The notes beneath the pieces were generated by a model, which saw only the letters and a program-made list of their open reading frames with translations, made no database searches and was not told the DNA's origin. A DNA stretch of 64,000 bases from Martelella limonii (lineage in GTDB: Bacteria; Pseudomonadota; Alphaproteobacteria; Rhizobiales; Rhizobiaceae). Below, piece by piece: positions 18,325-29,479 of this stretch. The first letter of the stretch is position 1, and the number at the start of each line of letters is the position of its first letter. A program made the translations under genes and the position numbers. The stretch spans positions 84,208 to 148,207 of the forward strand of contig NZ_JABUOU010000011.1 of assembly GCF_013344475.1 (NCBI RefSeq), written 5' to 3'.

Positions 18325-19506
18325 TCAACTCCGGTGGTCGCGCTCGGCGTAGCGCGCGAGCGGCGCCATCAGGAACACGATGACATGCAGAAGCGAGAGC
18401 GCCGTGAAGATCGGCGCAAAGCCGATATGCTCGGCAATGAAGCCGATCAGCGAGGGTGCGGCCAGAATGCCCGAATAGCCGAGCATGGTCGTAACCGAAA
18501 GCCCGATGCCCGGCTGCAGGCCCGGCAGATTGCCGGCTGCGGAAAATGCGACCGGCACCAGGTTCGAGATGCCGATGCCGGTGATCGCAAAGCCGATGAT
18601 CACCACGGTGAGGTTGGGCGCGAGCCCGGCGCATAACAGGCCGAAGATCGAAAACGCCGCGCAGAAGCGAACCGTCATGACCGCGCCGAAACGGTCGCGC
18701 ACATGGTCGCCGGCAAAGCGCATCACCGTCATCGTCAGCTGGAAGGCCGCGAAACCGAAACCGGCCGAAATCAGCGTGCCACCCAGTTCGTCACGCAGAT
18801 AGATCGCGCTCCAGTCCAGGACAGCGCCTTCGGGGATCATCGAAAACAGCGCCATGATGCCGATCAGCCAGGGGAGCGGCGATCTCGGCAGGCGGATCTT
18901 TTCGCGCCGCGCGCTTTCTTCCGGCGCATCCGCGAGAATCTTCGGAAACGCAACGGCCAGCAGGACACTGGCGATGGCCGTCACGATCAGCGTGTGCCCG
19001 AGCGAGCCGACATGGGCAATCAGAAAGCCGCCGATACTGGCGCCGGCAAGGCCTCCGAGGCTCCAGAAGCCGTGGCAGGACGACATGATCGCCCGCCGCT
19101 CCGCCGTCTCGACGGCCACGGCATTGCCATTCATGGACACATCCATCGCCGCCATCAGCGCCCCGAACAGGAAGATCGCCGGCACTGCCAGCGCGACGGA
19201 GCCTGCAAGCGTGAGGAGGAGGAGCGTCGGGATGAACGCGACCGCGACGGCCTTGACGACCGGGGTTGCGCCATAACGGGCAATCAGCACGCCGGTAAAC
19301 GGCATGGCCATGATCGAGCCGACGCCGAAAACCAGGATCATCAGTCCGAGCGCGGCCTCCGACAGGCGGAGACGCTCGGCGAAGACCGGTATCTTCGGCG
19401 CCCAAGAGCCCATGATGAAACCGTTCATCAGGAACAGCAGCGAGGTCGCAAGACGCGGTGAGGACATGTAGCGCCGGCGGGGCGCCGAAACGATCGTGGT
19501 GTTCAT
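18325..19506 (-). CDS. MFS transporter (YbjJ-like)
   Basis: A 393-residue major-facilitator protein with about twelve hydrophobic helices. The N-terminal G-F-I-M-G-S-W-A-P-K-I-P motif and the M-D-V-S-M-N-G-N-A segment near residue 118 are those of the YbjJ-like MFS subgroup. Its start overlaps the stop of the DeoR regulator by 4 bp, so the regulator and transporter form one leftward operon. The substrate is unknown; the DeoR partner suggests a sugar or sugar-phosphate-related compound. Confidence 0.83.
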   Translation of the reverse strand: MNTTIVSAPRRRYMSSPRLATSLLFLMNGFIMGSWAPKIPVFAERLRLSEAALGLMILVFGVGSIMAMPFTGVLIARYGATPVVKAVAVAFIPTLLLLTLAGSVALAVPAIFLFGALMAAMDVSMNGNAVAVETAERRAIMSSCHGFWSLGGLAGASIGGFLIAHVGSLGHTLIVTAIASVLLAVAFPKILADAPEESARREKIRLPRSPLPWLIGIMALFSMIPEGAVLDWSAIYLRDELGGTLISAGFGFAAFQLTMTVMRFAGDHVRDRFGAVMTVRFCAAFSIFGLLCAGLAPNLTVVIIGFAITGIGISNLVPVAFSAAGNLPGLQPGIGLSVTTMLGYSGILAAPSLIGFIAEHIGFAPIFTALSLLHVIVFLMAPLARYAERDHRS

Positions 19507-20282
19507 CTTCTATCCGTCGCGGGTTTGATCAGCGTGACGCCGGTTTCTTCAAGTGTCGCCCGCACGTCCGATGGCAGGCGGGCGCTGACGACGAGGCCAT
19601 CCAGCGCCTCGAGCGCCAGCACGCTGCAGGGCGCGCGGGTGGCGAACTTGTCGGCGGTCACCGCCGTGATGACGCGCCGCGCACGGGTCGCGGCCTCGCG
19701 CTTGAACAGCGCATCCTCATAATGGAAGCAGGTAAGCCCCGCCTCGACATCGAGACCGCAGGTGCCGAGCAGGCACAGATCGAAATGAAAGCGCTCGAGC
19801 TCGGCCACGGATTTGGTGCCGATCGCACCGCCGACATCGCGGTGGATGATACCGCCGATCATGATCACGGTAAGGGCCTCGCGGCCATCGAGCGCTGCCG
19901 CGATCGCCGGTGCATTGGTCACGATGGTGGCCGTGGAACCCTTGGGCAGCGCGCGGGCCGCGGCGATGTTGGTGCTCGACGCATCAAGAAACACGCTCAT
20001 GCCATCTTCGATCTCGCCGGCAAGAACGCGGCCGAGCGCAGCCTTTTCGGCGCTGTCCCGCCCTTCGCGGCGGCCGAGCGTGCCGTGCTGGGGCGCCACA
20101 GGAAGCGCCCCGCCATAGACGCGCTCGCACAGGCCGCGCGCGGCGAGATCGCGCAGGTCACGGCGTATCGTATCCTCGGAGACAGAAAACTCCACAGCCA
20201 GATCCGCCGCCAGCACCCGGCCTGCGGAATGAAGGCGTTCCAGGATGACGTCCTGCCGCTCGCGGATGAGAAGTTCATTCAT
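19503..20282 (-). CDS. DeoR-family transcriptional regulator
   Basis: A 259-residue protein. The N-terminal winged helix includes R-Q-D-V-I-L-E-R-L and the second helix with S-E-D-T-I-R-R-D-L-R-D-L, the DeoR signature. The C-terminal sugar-phosphate sensor domain has V-F-L-D-A-S-S-T-N, I-V-T-N-A-P and the closing T-A-D-K-F segment. The ATG at 20282 is preferred to an upstream in-frame one because the conserved N-terminus begins there. It is translationally coupled to an MFS transporter gene it probably controls. Confidence 0.86.
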   Translation of the reverse strand: MNELLIRERQDVILERLHSAGRVLAADLAVEFSVSEDTIRRDLRDLAARGLCERVYGGALPVAPQHGTLGRREGRDSAEKAALGRVLAGEIEDGMSVFLDASSTNIAAARALPKGSTATIVTNAPAIAAALDGREALTVIMIGGIIHRDVGGAIGTKSVAELERFHFDLCLLGTCGLDVEAGLTCFHYEDALFKREAATRARRVITAVTADKFATRAPCSVLALEALDGLVVSARLPSDVRATLEETGVTLIKPATDRR

Positions 20283-20383
20283 TCGGATCACCCAAATCGT
20301 GCACAAACATGCATAATCCAGTTAAATCATGCATGCAAGATGAAGGTGACAATTTGGGCATGCCGTGCGGGCTCGGAGATGCG

Positions 20384-20866
20384 CTATTCGAATGCCGAAA
20401 GCCAGCGGGCAAGCAGGCGGTCGAGCTGATCGCGTTCTTCGGCGGTCAACTGCGCGATCAGCGCATGCTGGTTGCCGACATGGGCGCCGACCGCTTCATC
20501 GATCAGCGCGAAACCCTTTTCAGTCAACGCGATGACGAATCCACGCCCGTCCGCGGGGTTTCGCATCCGGGACACGAAACCGGCTTCAACGAGACGGTCG
20601 ATGCGGTTGGTCATCGTGCCGGACGAGACCATGGTCCAATCCATGAGATCGGAAGGGGAAAGCGCATAGGGCGGCCCCGACCGTCGCAAGGTTGCCAGTA
20701 CGTCGAAGCTTGAGGCACTCAGCCCGTAACGGGCGAATATGGTTTCGAGCCCCCTCGACAGGTGAACCTGAAGTCGGTTGAGCCGGCCCATGACGCCCAT
20801 CGGGCCGACATCGAGGTCCGGCCGCGCCGCCTGCCATTGCGCCAAGATTCTGTCCACATGATCCAT
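20384..20866 (-). CDS. MarR-family transcriptional regulator
   Basis: A 160-residue winged-helix protein. The central region with L-S-A-S-S-F-D-V-L-A-T-L-R-R and the recognition and wing segment M-T-N-R-I-D-R-L-V-E-A-G-F-V-S-R are typical of MarR. The D-x-R-x-x-x-V-x-L-T-x-x-G wing (A-D-G-R-G-F-V-I-A-L-T-E-K-G) follows. It is transcribed divergently from a DMT-type exporter gene with two palindromes between them, the standard arrangement for a MarR repressor and its efflux target. Confidence 0.88.
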   Translation of the reverse strand: MDHVDRILAQWQAARPDLDVGPMGVMGRLNRLQVHLSRGLETIFARYGLSASSFDVLATLRRSGPPYALSPSDLMDWTMVSSGTMTNRIDRLVEAGFVSRMRNPADGRGFVIALTEKGFALIDEAVGAHVGNQHALIAQLTAEERDQLDRLLARWLSAFE

Positions 20867-20887
20867 GGCGGCAGACTAGGCAATTTC

Positions 20888-20930
20888 ATCTTGACGTCAA
20901 GATTTATGAACTTATCTTGATGTCGAGATA
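20888..20930. promoter_or_regulatory. Paired palindromic operators in the marR/DMT divergent promoter
   Basis: ATCTTGACGTCAAGAT at 20888-20903 is a perfect 16-bp palindrome. TATCTTGATGTCGAGATA at 20913-20930 is an imperfect copy of the same sequence. Their centres are 26 bp apart. The first is 22 bp from the marR start and the second 14 bp from the transporter start, so a bound MarR dimer could block both promoters. Function is inferred from position and symmetry. Confidence 0.75.
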
Positions 20931-20943
20931 AATGGAGGCATCC

Positions 20944-21843
20944 ATGGTCAAACCGTCCGACTTCCTTTGCACCGGACTTGCGCCCGCGATCTGGGGCAGC
21001 ACCTACATCGTCACCACGCAATGGCTGCCGCCGGGCTTTCCGCTGACGGTCAGCCTGCTGCGGGCGCTTCCCGCAGGCATCATCCTGCTTCTCGTCGTCC
21101 GCCGGCTTCCGGAGCTCCGCTGGTTGCCGAAACTCTTCCTCCTGGGCTTCCTGAACTTCACACTGTTCTGGACGCTGCTGTTCGTCGCGGCATACCGGCT
21201 GCCGGGCGGGGTCGCCGCAACCCTTGGCGCAACGCAGCCGCTGATCGTTCTGTTTCTGGCCCGCGCCCTGATCGGCGCACCGATACGGCCACTGGCCATC
21301 GTCGCGGCCTTTGCCGGGCTTGCCGGCGTCGGTCTGCTCCTGATTTCGTCGCACATCTCCCTGGACCCTGTCGGCATCGCGGCCGCGTTCGGTGGCGCGC
21401 TGTCGATGGCCTTCGGCACGGTGCTGACCCGAAAATGGCAATGGCCAGTGTCGCCGCTGACCCTGACGGCCTGGCAGCTGACGGCAGGCGGACTGCTGCT
21501 GGCGCCGATCGCGCTTCTGGCGGAGCAGGGCTTTCCCCTGCCGGACATGAAAAACCTCGCCGGCCTCGTCTGGCTCGGACTGATCGGCGCGGCTCTGACC
21601 TATGTCCTCTGGTTTCGCGGCATCGCGCGGATCGGCCCCGGCAATGCGGCCCTGCTCGGCTTCCTGAGCCCGCTCAGCGCTGTTTTGTTGGGCTGGTTGA
21701 TCCTCGGCGAGGCGCTGACGCCCATCCAGCTAGCCGGCGCCGCCCTCGTCTTGGCGAGCCTGTGGACGGGCCAGCGCGCCGGACGCGCCGCGCCCGCAAC
21801 CTTCGGAAAATCGAGTGCAGAAACGAAAACCCCGGCACAATGA
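20944..21843 (+). CDS. DMT-superfamily transporter (EamA family)
   Basis: About 299 residues with ten hydrophobic helices in two EamA repeats. The start W-G-S-T-Y-I-V-T-T and the G-A-T-Q-P-L-I-V segment are typical of YedA/RhaT-like exporters. The ATG at 20944 is taken as start because GGAGG ends 5 bases before it; the ATG at 20932 would overlap that site. Divergent marR and intervening operators suggest inducible efflux of a small toxic or surplus metabolite, an inference from arrangement. Confidence 0.85.
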   Translation: MVKPSDFLCTGLAPAIWGSTYIVTTQWLPPGFPLTVSLLRALPAGIILLLVVRRLPELRWLPKLFLLGFLNFTLFWTLLFVAAYRLPGGVAATLGATQPLIVLFLARALIGAPIRPLAIVAAFAGLAGVGLLLISSHISLDPVGIAAAFGGALSMAFGTVLTRKWQWPVSPLTLTAWQLTAGGLLLAPIALLAEQGFPLPDMKNLAGLVWLGLIGAALTYVLWFRGIARIGPGNAALLGFLSPLSAVLLGWLILGEALTPIQLAGAALVLASLWTGQRAGRAAPATFGKSSAETKTPAQ

Positions 21844-21898
21844 CCGGGGTTTCCAACCTCTCAACAGTTTGAAGATCGCCAGCCGTGGCCGGCCGCCA

Positions 21899-25360
<3,462 letters not shown>

Positions 25361-25467
25361 GGGGAGGGCCTCCACGGGAAATCTTCGGGAAATTCGCTTC
25401 ACAAATTCATAGCCAAAGTGCGTCACGAGCGCAAACCCGGCAAGCGCTTTGACGGATGATCGACCAA

Positions 25468-26226
25468 TTATCTGATGAGACCCATGCGAAAGGCTATGGC
25501 TATCAGGTTCTGGCGGTTGCGCGCATCAAGCTTTCGCTGGAGACCGTTGACGTACCAGTCGACCGTATGGTGCGAGATCTGGGCGGCCTTCGCGGTCTCG
25601 ACGGATGTCATTCCGGCAGCGATAGAATGCAGAATCAGGATCTCGCGGTCCGACAGTTTCGGGATCGGAACGATAGCCACCGGACCGCTTTCGCGGCGCT
25701 GCAGAATTGTTTCGCACTGGCGAAGACACTGGGCCGCAAGCGTGTTGAAGAGGCTGATTTCAACGGGGGAGAGTTCCACCCGTTCGGTCCTGCCGAGCGC
25801 GAGCTTTCCCATGAGCCCGTCGCGGGAAAACACCGGAAAGGTCATGCCGTGGGTGATGCCGGCCGCAGCGGCGCGTTCCAACAGTGATTTCAACTTCTGA
25901 TAGACGGGTTTGTTTTCCTGTCTGGCCGTATCAAGCGCGCTGTCCCATGTAAACGGCGCGTCGCCCGCCGAAAGGCTGGACCAGCCCGCATCGGCATCGC
26001 CTTCCGAAAGATCCGCAATTTCCGTGATTGGCCGGTTGTGGATCCAGTGGGTAACCGGCTTCCAGCGCGGCTCCTGGCCGTCGGCAGTGAACGTGCGGCG
26101 GAACAGCCCGCAATAGCTGAAACCATAGCCTGCAGCAGCATCGGAAATGACTTTCCCGACGCCGTCGACGTCCGTCATCTCGTGAACGAGCACAAGATTT
26201 TTGAGGACGATATTGATGTTGTTCAT
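25468..26226 (-). CDS. LuxR-type regulator with autoinducer-binding domain
   Basis: A 252-residue regulator. The C-terminal LuxR/GerE helix-turn-helix has L-S-D-R-E-I-L-I-L-H and S-H-H-T-V-D-W-Y-V, with K-L-D-A-R-N-R-Q-N closing it. The N-terminal half matches the autoinducer-binding domain, including P-F-T-W near residue 100, but the Asp-Pro of the acyl-homoserine-lactone pocket reads D-A here. The ATG at 26226 follows GGAG and gives the usual length; the upstream extension has no such site. No luxI-type synthase is in the window, so this may be a solo LuxR responding to an external or unusual signal. Confidence 0.82.
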   Translation of the reverse strand: MNNINIVLKNLVLVHEMTDVDGVGKVISDAAAGYGFSYCGLFRRTFTADGQEPRWKPVTHWIHNRPITEIADLSEGDADAGWSSLSAGDAPFTWDSALDTARQENKPVYQKLKSLLERAAAAGITHGMTFPVFSRDGLMGKLALGRTERVELSPVEISLFNTLAAQCLRQCETILQRRESGPVAIVPIPKLSDREILILHSIAAGMTSVETAKAAQISHHTVDWYVNGLQRKLDARNRQNLIAIAFRMGLIR

Positions 26227-26379
26227 CCCATCTCCAGAACAATCCGGCCAGTTCCCGTACTGGCACGGCAAACATGTTCGTCTGTGCGACGAATCGCGCC
26301 GCCTTTTGCGCGTCATGAGGGCATGAACAACAAAAAGGTCAGCGCTGATTTACATACATCTCAGACAAGATAAATACCA

Positions 26380-26424
26380 TGCCGCATGGGACCGTGCCCT
26401 TCGGGCGTGGATCCCATTGCGGCA
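26380..26424 (-). terminator. Hairpin downstream of the MHS symporter gene
   Basis: TGCCGCATGGGA (26380-26391) pairs with TCCCATTGCGGCA (26412-26424), with one bulged base. Inside, GCCC-TTC-GGGC forms a second stem. The hairpin lies about 20 bases past the stop of the leftward symporter gene and before the luxR gene. The following leftward sequence is AT-rich but has only a weak T-run. Confidence 0.6.
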
Positions 26425-26444
26425 GGCGATCCGCCGGCGCGGCC

Positions 26445-27704
26445 TCAGCCGCGTTTGGCCGGCAAGACTTCCGAAAGAAAGATCGCGCCGGTCGCAAGCG
26501 CTGCGAAGAGAGCGAGCAGGAAGCCAGGTGCGAGCGTGAAGCCGGTTTGCTGGATGATGAAGGTCGCGATCAGCGGCGTCAGCCCGCCAACGACGGCAAA
26601 GCCGATATTGTAGACGAAGGCGACGCCGGTATAGCGCACATCCGTCGGGAAGATCGCGGTCAGAAGCACGGGCCCGAGGCCCCAGGCAAAAGCGGCGATC
26701 AGGGAGATCACGATCATCGCCGGCATCAGTTCGCCGACCCCCTCATGCATCCAGACATAGGCCGGGATGGCCGCAACTGCGAGGAGAAGGGCTGCAATGA
26801 AGGCCGGCACCTTGATACCGACGAAATCGGAAATAAGGCCGGCGAGCGGCATGGGCAGCGAAAACAGGATGATGCCGACGAGGATCGCCGAGGCCACCTG
26901 ATCGGGATCGTATTTCAGGAAGTCGGTGAGATAGGAATTCATGTAGAGGTAGAGCAGCGGCACGGCGGCCGCGCCAAGCCCGGTGATGAACAGGCCGAGC
27001 CAGACGGCGCGCCGATTGTCACGGAAAAGCGCTGCAAGCGGCACCTTGTGGGCATGCGCTTCCATCTCCGCAAAGGCCGGGCTTTCCGAAAGCCTTGCGC
27101 GCAGGAAGAAGCCGGCGATCGCCACCACGCCGCCGATGAAAAAGCCGATCCGCCAGCCGTAGGACAGCACGGCCGCATCCGACAAGAGATGCTCGATTGC
27201 CCATTGCACCGCCTGGGCCGCCAGCATGCCGATATTGATGATCATGAACAGGAAGCCGCAGGCAAGGCCGCGCCGCTTCGGCATGGTTTCGGTGATCAGC
27301 GTCATCGCGCCGGGAATTTCGCCCCCGAGGCAGAGCCCCTGGATCATCCGCAGAACCACGAGCAGCACGGTGGCGGTCAGGCCCCAGCTTGCATAGCCGG
27401 GCATGAAGGCGATCATGAAGGTCGCGCCCGCCATGCCGGCGATCGAGATGCGCAGCATCATCTTGCGCCCGTACTTGTCGCCGAAATGGGAAAACAGGAT
27501 GCCGCCGAGCGGACGCATCAGATAGCCGACGGCAAAGATCGCGAAGGCGGCGAGAAGCCGCGTCGCGGCAGCCTCTGACGGAAAGAAGGTCTTGCCGATC
27601 TGCGAGGCAAAGGAGGCATAGATCACGAAATCGTAGAATTCGAGCCCGCCGCCCATGCTGCCAAGAAAGAGCGCGCGATTGCGCTCGCCGGCCGTTACCG
27701 TCAT
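26445..27704 (-). CDS. MFS transporter, metabolite:H+ symporter (MHS) family
   Basis: About 419 residues with twelve predicted helices. The motifs G-S-M-G-G-G-L-E-F-Y-D-F-V-I-Y near the start, then F-G-D-K-Y-G-R-K and G-G-E-I-P-G-A are hallmarks of the MHS family (relatives import citrate, alpha-ketoglutarate, shikimate, proline/betaine). Start 27704 is chosen because GGGGGA lies just upstream; a longer frame begins at 27761 without such a site. It lies 93 bp downstream of gluconokinase on the same strand, so an organic acid such as gluconate is a possible but unproven substrate. Confidence 0.84.
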   Translation of the reverse strand: MTVTAGERNRALFLGSMGGGLEFYDFVIYASFASQIGKTFFPSEAAATRLLAAFAIFAVGYLMRPLGGILFSHFGDKYGRKMMLRISIAGMAGATFMIAFMPGYASWGLTATVLLVVLRMIQGLCLGGEIPGAMTLITETMPKRRGLACGFLFMIINIGMLAAQAVQWAIEHLLSDAAVLSYGWRIGFFIGGVVAIAGFFLRARLSESPAFAEMEAHAHKVPLAALFRDNRRAVWLGLFITGLGAAAVPLLYLYMNSYLTDFLKYDPDQVASAILVGIILFSLPMPLAGLISDFVGIKVPAFIAALLLAVAAIPAYVWMHEGVGELMPAMIVISLIAAFAWGLGPVLLTAIFPTDVRYTGVAFVYNIGFAVVGGLTPLIATFIIQQTGFTLAPGFLLALFAALATGAIFLSEVLPAKRG

Positions 27705-27797
27705 CTGCGTGTCCCCCACTGCATTTTCTGTGACGTTGGCCGAAGGACCGGCGAAAGGCAAGCTGGAAAACGTTGCGCCCGCACCGAACGCTGCGCT

Positions 27798-28325
27798 TCA
27801 GCCCAAGGCGGCGGCAAGACCGGCGCACGCCGCATTGCAGATTGCGTCAAGCGGCTGATCGATGCTGACCGTGACGACGCCCGGCTCCCCCTCGGGACGT
27901 TCGAGTGTCGCAAGCTGGGTTTCGAGCAGCGACAACGGCATGAAATGGCCGGTGCGATGGCCCATGCGCCGGAAAAGCAGGTCCTTGCTGCCATCGAGAA
28001 ACACGAAGGAAAGCGTCCCGCCTGCCGCTGCCCGCAGACGATCGCGGTAAACGCGCTTCAGCGCCGAGCAGGTGATGATGACGCCTTCACCACGAAACTG
28101 CGACAGTTCTTCGCCGACACGCGCAAGCCAGGGCCAGCGATCCTCATCGTCGAGTGCAATGCCGTTCCGCATCTTCTCGACATTTGCCGCCGGATGCAGA
28201 TCATCCCCCTCGATGAAGCGGAACCCGATCTGCTCGGCAAGCCGCGTGGCAATGGTGGATTTGCCGGACCCGCTGACACCCATGACGATGATGGCGCCGG
28301 GTGGTGCAATTGCGTGGTCGTCCAT
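27798..28325 (-). CDS. gntK: Gluconokinase
   Basis: A 175-residue P-loop kinase with G-V-S-G-S-G-K-S at 16-23 and the GntK motif E-G-D-D-L-H-P-x-x-N near 39-48, then L-D-D-E-D-R-W-P-W-L and C-S-A-L-K-R-x-Y-R-D. It phosphorylates D-gluconate to 6-phosphogluconate, feeding the pentose phosphate and Entner-Doudoroff pathways. Length is normal. The MHS symporter gene follows on the same strand; ActR is divergent. Confidence 0.92.
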   Translation of the reverse strand: MDDHAIAPPGAIIVMGVSGSGKSTIATRLAEQIGFRFIEGDDLHPAANVEKMRNGIALDDEDRWPWLARVGEELSQFRGEGVIITCSALKRVYRDRLRAAAGGTLSFVFLDGSKDLLFRRMGHRTGHFMPLSLLETQLATLERPEGEPGVVTVSIDQPLDAICNAACAGLAAALG

Positions 28326-28571
28326 GGCCTGTCATCCGTTTTCGTCGCGATCGCCGCCTCACGATCGATGTCTTCTGATCGATGCCGCCAGATCGCCGTT
28401 GTCTGATCGCGCTTGTCTAGAACAAGGAAAGCCCGCCTGCAATGACAGGACGGCCAACGCGGCTGGCGGCGTCCCACGCTGCCGGCTTCTCGGTTTTGTG
28501 AAGCGTCAGGGGTTTACCCCCGCCCGCGCCGGGGGCATAAGAAAAAGTCATTGTTTTCAGGCCTGACAATC

Positions 28572-29147
28572 ATGGATGATTTGGACACCACCGAAGTTTC
28601 TGATGCGCTTGCCGGTCTCGGCGAGGACCGCAGCCTGCTGCTGGTCGATGACGACGCGCCGTTCCTCAGACGGCTGGCGCGCGCCATGGAAACGCGCGGC
28701 TTCGATATCGCAACGGCAAGCTCGGTTGCCGAAGGCGCTTCGCTTGCGAAAGCGCGCCCGCCCGCCTTCGCCGTCGTGGATCTGCGCCTGGAAGATGGCA
28801 GCGGTCTCGATGTGGTCACCGCCATTCGCGAAGCCCGCGCCGATACCAGGATCGTGATGCTGACCGGCTATGGCAACCTCGCCACCGCCGTCACCGCCGT
28901 GAAACTCGGCGCGCTCGATTATCTCGCAAAGCCTGCCGATGCCGACGATATCGTGCTCGCGCTCACCCAGCAGCCGGGGGAGAAGGCGGACCTGCCGGAA
29001 AACCCGATGTCGGCCGACCGGGTGCGCTGGGAACATATCCAGCGGGTCTATGAAATGTGCGACCGCAACGTTTCCGAAACCGCCAGACGTCTCAACATGC
29101 ACCGCCGCACGCTCCAGCGCATCCTCGCCAAGCGCGCCCCGCGCTGA
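28572..29147 (+). CDS. actR: ActR/RegA-type redox response regulator
   Basis: A 191-residue two-component regulator. The receiver domain has acidic residues Asp26/Asp27, phospho-acceptor Asp70, Thr98 and Lys120. The C-terminal domain has the RegA/PrrA/ActR-conserved Fis-like helix-turn-helix (N-V-S-E-T-A-R-R-L-N-M-H-R-R-T-L-Q-R). In rhizobia ActS-ActR responds to redox and acid conditions and controls carbon, nitrogen and energy genes. Start ATG 28572 fits homologues; an earlier in-frame TTG at 28551 has no good site. The sensor kinase ActS, usually adjacent, is absent from this window. Confidence 0.9.
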   Translation: MDDLDTTEVSDALAGLGEDRSLLLVDDDAPFLRRLARAMETRGFDIATASSVAEGASLAKARPPAFAVVDLRLEDGSGLDVVTAIREARADTRIVMLTGYGNLATAVTAVKLGALDYLAKPADADDIVLALTQQPGEKADLPENPMSADRVRWEHIQRVYEMCDRNVSETARRLNMHRRTLQRILAKRAPR

Positions 29148-29373
29148 TCGCCTCCGGATAACACCGGGGCTTCTTCAACCCACGTTCTTTTCGGTTCCGC
29201 CTGACGGCCATGCTGGCTGGCTGCGGCGCACGCCGGCGCGCGCCCTTCCCTTCGCAAAGTTCACGCCTGAAGGCGGCATATTTAGGGCTCGCGGCGGCGT
29301 GTCCGCTCTCTCATCGCGGGCTGAACGGACTGGCGCTGGCGAAAAATTCCTCAGCGCAAACAATGTTTTTGCA

Positions 29374-29459
29374 GCATTCGCCCAAAGTATGAGCATTCGC
29401 CCACTTGACAGATTGCGCGCGTTTGTTGAGTAATTGCCCACATCGTAAGCTATTGCTCA
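29374..29459 (+). promoter_or_regulatory. Polyol-operon promoter with four 11-bp repeated boxes
   Basis: Four boxes are seen: GCATTCGCCCA at 29374 and 29393, GTAATTGCCCA at 29430, GCTATTGCTCA at 29449. Spacing is 19, 37 and 19 bp, so two pairs repeat with a 56-bp offset. A consensus -35 TTGACA lies at 29405-29410, and 17 bp later GAGTAA (29428) could be a weak -10, overlapping box 3. A regulator bound to all boxes would flank or cover the promoter. The gene-free stretch 29148-29373 upstream contains nothing else I recognise. The regulator is not encoded in the window. Confidence 0.7.
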
Positions 29460-29479
29460 ATTCTGAGGGAGGAACGAGT

